Assembly (NCBI GenBank): GCA_023411555.1
Contig: JAEYOQ010000060.1
Location: 1 to 8,291, forward strand
DNA from: Bacillota bacterium
Lineage (GTDB): Bacteria > Bacillota > Clostridia > Lachnospirales > Lachnospiraceae
Direction: 5' to 3'
DNA length: 8,291 nucleotides
This document shows positions 4,801 through 8,291 of the stretch, piece by piece (positions within the stretch are counted from its first letter, which is position 1; every line of letters starts with the position of its first letter). The notes under the pieces are model-generated. The model did not search any database and was not told the origin of the DNA. It saw nothing but the letters and a program-made list of their open reading frames with translations. The position numbers and the translations under genes are program-made.

Positions 4801-5165
4801 TAGAACGGAAAGCCTCCAAGGCCGCCACCGAGTCCGCCAAGACCTCCTGTGATCTGACCCATTACTGCAGAGGATTCCTCCTCCATCTTGCGAAGTGCCT
4901 CATTGGCTGCTGCCACGATTAAGTCCTCGAGCATCTCGATGTCATCGGGATCTACTACTTCCTTGCTAAGCTTCACTAAAGAGATCTCCTTCTTACCGGA
5001 TACTCTAACGGTTACCGCACCGCCACCTGAGGTTGCTTCCCACTCTTTCTCCTCAAGCTCTTTTGTCTTATCCTCCATCTGCTTCTGCATTCTCTGCGCC
5101 TGCTTCATCAGATTTCCCATATTTCCCGGTATACCTCCACCCGGAAATCCACCTCTTTTAGCCAT
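4800..5165 (-). CDS. YbaB/EbfC family nucleoid-associated protein
   Basis: Members are small dimeric DNA-binding proteins of the nucleoid, nearly always encoded between dnaX and recR. This one has 121 residues, slightly longer than the typical 100-115 because of Gly-rich ends. The N-terminus (MAKRGGFPGGG) is followed by a long charged helix (about 14-46, NLMKQAQRMQKQMEDKTKELEEK), then GGGAVTVRVSGKKEI, a helix with DPDDIEMLEDLIVAAANEALRK and a Gly/Phe tail (GGLGGLGGGLGGFPF). ATG 5165 has AAAGGAG nine bases upstream. The stop overlaps the recR start by one base. A 257-bp gap separates it from dnaX, with a possible internal promoter, so it may be transcribed both from the operon promoter and separately. 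Confidence 0.95.
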   Translation of the reverse strand: MAKRGGFPGGGIPGNMGNLMKQAQRMQKQMEDKTKELEEKEWEATSGGGAVTVRVSGKKEISLVKLSKEVVDPDDIEMLEDLIVAAANEALRKMEEESSAVMGQITGGLGGLGGGLGGFPF

Positions 5166-5422
5166 TTGTATATTCTCCTTTCCATCATTTCAAACATCAT
5201 TTATATTAGGCAGAATTTTAATCTCAGATTTATCCTGCTGTCATAAATCAAATATATTAAGAAATTATCTTACACTGTATCCAAGTTACAGTTCAAAACC
5301 CAAAAGAGCACGGAACGAGCACCATCCGCCGAGTTTTGCAGATTCTTTTTATGTGAATGAAATTCGCTTTGGGAGCTGCTTTCTATTTCACACTATGCTG
5401 CAAATATCACCGATATACTAAC
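5166..5422 (-). promoter_or_regulatory. dnaX-ybaB intergenic region with a possible internal promoter and operator-like inverted repeat
   Basis: On the minus strand TTGAAC (5296-5291) and TAAGAT (5272-5267) are 18 bp apart, a modest sigma-A-type candidate. A perfect inverted repeat, ACTGTA-N7-TACAGT (5274-5292), falls between and partly over them, as an operator would. No terminator with a T run follows dnaX; a bulged stem joining GTG-TGAAAT and ATTTCA-TT-CAC lies near 5355-5395 but lacks a T tract. Continuous transcription from dnaX into ybaB thus remains likely. Confidence 0.35.
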
Positions 5423-7000
5423 TTATTCGTATTGGATCGGCACCTTCACCAGCTTTGATAGATCAACTACCTGATCCATACTCTCCTTACTTCGGTCCAG
5501 ATACCTTACACTGATCTGAACCTGCTTTTGAAGCAACTGAGCGATGGTGTCCTTGATCACCTGCATATGGGTCTCACGCTCAATCATATCCTTATCGATG
5601 CTTTCCGTCACTACAAGCTGCAGACCATGGGCACCGTCAATACTAGGGGTCGCTGATTGAAGAACGGTTCCCAAGGCGGGAGACTTTCTTCCTATCTGAC
5701 CAACAATACTCTTCCAATTATTCGCCACCTGCTTCAAGTCCTCCGGAAGCGCATCCGGTAAGACAACAGGTTCCTTCTTAACCGGCTGATCCTTGTCGGA
5801 AGGTAACGTATGAGCGGAAGCTTCTCTGGCCTCCACTATAACACCCTTCGCAATCTTATCCTCTAGCTGCTTAATCCGGTCTATAATCGAATCCAGATTA
5901 ACCTCCATCTCCGGCTTACATAACTTGATCAGTGCGATTTCAATCAATACTCTCTTTCTGGTCGCATAACGGATCTGGTTGGACAGATCGGAAAAGACGC
6001 GGATGTAACGGATTAATGTCATCTCATCCATCGTCTTGGCTTCCTGCTCTAATAATGCAAGATTCTCAGTCGATATCTCAATTACCATATCGGAGATATC
6101 ATCGGTAGTCTTTATTAACAAGAGATTACGTAGATACCAGATAAAATCGATGGTGAATTGCCCCAGCTCACGACCGCTGCTCTCAATCTCCTCCAGGAGC
6201 TTAATGCAGGCGGATACATCTTGACTACGGATGCAGCTAAGGAGCTTTGCAAATACGGAGGTATCCACTGCTCCTAATACCTCCAGGGCATTGTCATAGG
6301 TCAGCTTCTTCCCCAGATAAAAGGAGATACACTGATCCAACAGACTTAGGGCATCACGCATGGAGCCGTCCGCAACTCTGGCCACATAACGAAGGGCCTT
6401 TTCCTCTACTTCAATATTCTCTTCCTTCATGAGCTCCGCCATACGGTCTGCGATGACATCTATGGTAATACGCTTAAAATCATATCTCTGACACCTAGAT
6501 AGGATCGTCACCGGAATCTTATGAACCTCTGTAGTCGCCAGGATAAAGATTACATAGGACGGTGGCTCCTCAATGGTCTTTAGAAGTGCATTGAAGGCTC
6601 CTGCTGACAGCATATGAACCTCATCGATGATATACACCTTGTACTTACCCTCTGTCGGCGAGTACCGAACCTCCTCCACAATTTCACGGACATTGTCTAC
6701 ACCGTTGTTGGAGGCAGCATCAATCTCAATGACGTTCATAGAGGTCTGGGCTGCGATTCCCTTGCACATCCTGCATTCGTTACAGGGATTGCCGTCCACC
6801 GGGGCCTCACAGTTAACTGTCTTGGCTAGAAGCTTGGCAACCGTAGTCTTACCCGTTCCTCTGGTTCCGGTGAACAGATAAGCATGTCCAATTCTGCCGG
6901 CTTTTATCTGATTTTTCAGAGTTGTTACGATATGTTCCTGTCCCTTCACATCAAAGAAATTGTCGGGTCGGAACTTTCGGTAAAGTGCCGTATATGACAT
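5423..7000 (-). CDS. dnaX: DNA polymerase III subunits gamma and tau
   Basis: DnaX forms the ATP-driven clamp-loader core of the replisome. The 525-residue product has the full AAA+ set: opening MSYTALYRKFRP, Walker A GTRGTGKT at 45-52, zinc-binding cysteines C64, C73, C76 and C79, Walker B YIIDEVHM at 123-130, sensor 1 ATTE at 155-158 and the arginine finger in SRC at 168-170. The lid and collar domains follow to about 365, then a short linker (about 370-425) and a C-terminal domain assumed to contact polymerase. That is tau-like but shorter than E. coli tau. I saw no A-rich slippery site of the E. coli type, so a separate gamma form is not predicted. ATG 7000 has AAGGAAG six bases upstream, directly after the stop of the HD-GYP gene (15-bp gap), so the two share a transcript. 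Confidence 0.97.
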   Translation of the reverse strand: MSYTALYRKFRPDNFFDVKGQEHIVTTLKNQIKAGRIGHAYLFTGTRGTGKTTVAKLLAKTVNCEAPVDGNPCNECRMCKGIAAQTSMNVIEIDAASNNGVDNVREIVEEVRYSPTEGKYKVYIIDEVHMLSAGAFNALLKTIEEPPSYVIFILATTEVHKIPVTILSRCQRYDFKRITIDVIADRMAELMKEENIEVEEKALRYVARVADGSMRDALSLLDQCISFYLGKKLTYDNALEVLGAVDTSVFAKLLSCIRSQDVSACIKLLEEIESSGRELGQFTIDFIWYLRNLLLIKTTDDISDMVIEISTENLALLEQEAKTMDEMTLIRYIRVFSDLSNQIRYATRKRVLIEIALIKLCKPEMEVNLDSIIDRIKQLEDKIAKGVIVEAREASAHTLPSDKDQPVKKEPVVLPDALPEDLKQVANNWKSIVGQIGRKSPALGTVLQSATPSIDGAHGLQLVVTESIDKDMIERETHMQVIKDTIAQLLQKQVQISVRYLDRSKESMDQVVDLSKLVKVPIQYE

Positions 7001-7015
7001 AGGCTACTTCCTTTC

Positions 7016-8047
7016 TTAATTCGAATTGCCATTGATAAGAAGCAGAGCTTCCTCAAATCGTTCGTTAGCTGCGATGAACAGATCCACCAGTTCTGGGTCA
7101 AAGGCTCTGCCCTTCTCCTCCAGTATGATATCCACTGCATGCTTATGGGTATAGGCATCCTTGTAGGACCGGCTGGAGGTTAAGGCATCGTATACATCCG
7201 CAATTGCTAGTATCCTTGCATAGATTGGGATTTCCTCTCCTTTAAGGCCATTGGGATATCCACTTCCGTCCCAGTGCTCATGATGACAATAGGCGATGTC
7301 CTTGGCCAGATAGAGCCATCTGGTGCCTCCGGTTTCCCGGATGATTCTCTCAAAAGCCTGCATTCCTAACGTAGTATGGGTCTTCATATATTCATATTCC
7401 TGATAATCCAGGGGGGATGCCTTACGAAGAATGACATCATTAATACCAATCTTACCGATATCATGCAGCCTCGCAGAGCGTAGAAGATCCCGTACATCCT
7501 CCTGCTCCAGAATCTCCTTATGATAACCCATTGCCATGGCTTCTTCCAGTAAAATGGAGAAATAACGGGTTGTATTCTTTAGATGTCCACCTGTCGTCTC
7601 ATCACGACAATCTACCAGCTCGGCGAAGCTGACTGCAATGGCGTCCTGGTATTTCTCTACATATTCCTTATTACTTCGAAGGTTATATAGCTCAAGCGCA
7701 TTCTCCAGCTTAGTTCGAAGCATGGCACCTGTGGCCGTTATCACGATGAAGTCATGGACATCTAAGGCTAATATCTTCTCCTCCATCCAAGTGTTGCCTA
7801 CATCGCCTAAAAAAATAACTGGTTTCCCTGTTAATTCCGGTATACCCTTAAGCTCTTCATACCTTTTGAGACCTTCTATATTGTCTTCCGATATCGTTAA
7901 GATTATAAGCTCTATTTTATCACAGATCAGATAATCCTTTACATCAGTCACTTCGGAAAGGGGTAATACCTGATAACTCTCCTGTAGAGTTTGAACTAAT
8001 GCTTCATACATTCCTCTGTCATAGTCCGCTAGCAGTATCTGTCTCAT
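7016..8047 (-). CDS. HD-GYP domain protein with a degenerate receiver domain
   Basis: HD-GYP proteins are metal-dependent phosphodiesterases that usually degrade cyclic di-GMP. Numbered from ATG 8047 (343 residues), residues 1-120 are a receiver-like domain with an acidic pair (D8, D10). The phosphoacceptor position in ELIILTIS is threonine (about 51), and the usual conserved lysine is not evident, so phosphorylation by a histidine kinase is unlikely. From about 135 the HD-GYP domain is intact: H155, HD at 195-196 (RLHDIGKIG), H224 (KTHTTLG), HH at 255-256 and GSGYP at 261-265, then AIADVYDALTS. I prefer ATG 8047 over the in-frame TTG at 8053 because GAGGG lies seven bases before the ATG but only one before the TTG. 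It is the first gene of the operon, 15 bp ahead of dnaX. Catalysis and nucleotide specificity are inferred from the family. Confidence 0.93.
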   Translation of the reverse strand: MRQILLADYDRGMYEALVQTLQESYQVLPLSEVTDVKDYLICDKIELIILTISEDNIEGLKRYEELKGIPELTGKPVIFLGDVGNTWMEEKILALDVHDFIVITATGAMLRTKLENALELYNLRSNKEYVEKYQDAIAVSFAELVDCRDETTGGHLKNTTRYFSILLEEAMAMGYHKEILEQEDVRDLLRSARLHDIGKIGINDVILRKASPLDYQEYEYMKTHTTLGMQAFERIIRETGGTRWLYLAKDIAYCHHEHWDGSGYPNGLKGEEIPIYARILAIADVYDALTSSRSYKDAYTHKHAVDIILEEKGRAFDPELVDLFIAANERFEEALLLINGNSN

Positions 8048-8053
8048 ACCCAA

Positions 8054-8060
8054 TCCCTCA
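8054..8060 (-). promoter_or_regulatory. Ribosome site that decides the HD-GYP start
   Basis: GAGGG just upstream of TTGGGTATG on the minus strand is seven bases from ATG 8047 but one base from TTG 8053, which favours the ATG. Confidence 0.6.
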
Positions 8061-8099
8061 ACATTTCACCGATCTGTCTTTGACTTTTTATACTCGTAC

Positions 8100-8128
8100 A
8101 TTATAGCATTTACAATTTCATAAATCAA
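8100..8128 (-). promoter_or_regulatory. Sigma-A promoter of the HD-GYP-dnaX-ybaB-recR operon
   Basis: TTGATT (8128-8123) and a perfect TATAAT (8105-8100) are separated by 17 bp on the minus strand, and the -10 is preceded by TGC, an extended -10 signature. Transcription would start near 8093, giving a leader of about 45 nt before ATG 8047. Confidence 0.8.
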
Positions 8129-8133
8129 TGGCG

Positions 8134-8156
8134 GACTCCCTTAGTCTGTGGGGAGT
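8134..8156. other. Hairpin upstream of the operon promoter
   Basis: ACTCCC and GGGAGT form a perfect 6-bp stem around a loop of about ten bases, just upstream of the -35 hexamer. It lacks a T run on either strand, so it is a weak terminator candidate for whatever lies to the right, or a binding site. Confidence 0.3.
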
Positions 8157-8210
8157 TCCTTCTGAATGAAGATTGAAAAACTAAATTCCACCCCTTCTCC
8201 TAGTGGGCGC

Positions 8211-8283
8211 GGAAATAACTATTTCAAAAAGGATATAAATTATATGTGGAAGTAACTCTTTCAAAAAGATATGATATTCATGG
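8211..8283. repeat. Direct repeat, two copies with a 37-bp period
   Basis: The units start at 8211 and 8248. They share GGAA-R-TAACT-N-TTTCAAAAAG followed by ATAT, with scattered differences later. Both strands are open to the edge: on the minus strand a frame of 36 codons ends at 8181, and on the plus strand a frame from a GTG near 8246 continues off the window. The repeat may be the edge of a larger array or of an unseen gene; neither can be decided here. Confidence 0.45.
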
Positions 8284-8291
8284 TGGCGTCT

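Noticed and set aside
4888..5421. Plus-strand 177-codon frame opposite the ybaB gene
   Set aside because: Antisense shadow of a conserved gene; serine-rich composition reflects the opposite strand.
5423..7000. Programmed frameshift in dnaX giving a short gamma form
   Set aside because: No A-AAA-AAG type slippery run was found in the coding strand.
7001..7015. Signal recognition particle RNA next to dnaX, as in Bacillus
   Set aside because: The gap is only 15 bp and no SRP RNA hallmark was seen elsewhere in the window.
6036..7158. Several short frames across dnaX and the start of the HD-GYP region
   Set aside because: All lie in other frames of conserved, complete genes.
7638..7934. Plus-strand 98-codon frame within the HD-GYP gene
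   Set aside because: Antisense shadow of an intact conserved domain.
8048..8053. TTG start adding two residues to the HD-GYP protein
   Set aside because: The ribosome site is one base from the TTG and seven from the ATG at 8047.
8211..8291. CRISPR array at the right edge
   Set aside because: Only two units, similar over most of their length with no distinct repeat/spacer boundary, and no cas genes.

Overview
The window reads as a chromosomal segment of a low-to-moderate G+C Firmicute, most likely class Clostridia near Lachnospiraceae. This rests on the gene order dnaX - YbaB/EbfC - recR, the style of the Gly-rich YbaB protein, strong purine-rich Shine-Dalgarno sites, and an HD-GYP protein next to dnaX. 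The taxonomic placement is inference from protein style; no search was run. All convincing genes lie on the minus strand, so transcription runs from right to left.

Right half (about 4073-8130): a conserved housekeeping operon. A near-consensus sigma-A promoter (8100-8128) drives an HD-GYP protein with a degenerate receiver domain. It is followed 15 bp later by dnaX (DNA polymerase III tau/gamma subunit). After a 257-bp gap come a YbaB/EbfC nucleoid protein and recR, whose stop and start overlap by one base. An intrinsic terminator (4073-4119) closes the unit. The far right edge holds a 37-bp-period direct repeat.

Middle (about 1012-3560): AT-rich accessory DNA with clear decay. It contains a Nudix gene cut off just after its Nudix box, a 92-codon ORF without a recognisable ribosome binding site, a 37-codon ORF, an IS21-family remnant (C-terminal part of istB plus the right end), and two adjacent unrecognised genes. 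The 5' end of one of those two has been replaced by sequence antisense to istB. Between the Nudix promoter and the recR terminator lies about 550 bp without a gene but with a repeated TTAATCCT motif.

Left (1-1011): no protein gene except the first eight codons of a minus-strand gene leaving the window at position 1. Upstream of it are two related structured RNA elements in tandem (A, about 181-330; B, 642-794). Each ends in a strong intrinsic terminator with an identical 14-nt core. Element B has its own promoter. Its 5' end can pair with the 5' arm of its terminator, which is attenuator or riboswitch architecture. I could not match these elements to any RNA class I know. They are the best candidate for something undescribed here.
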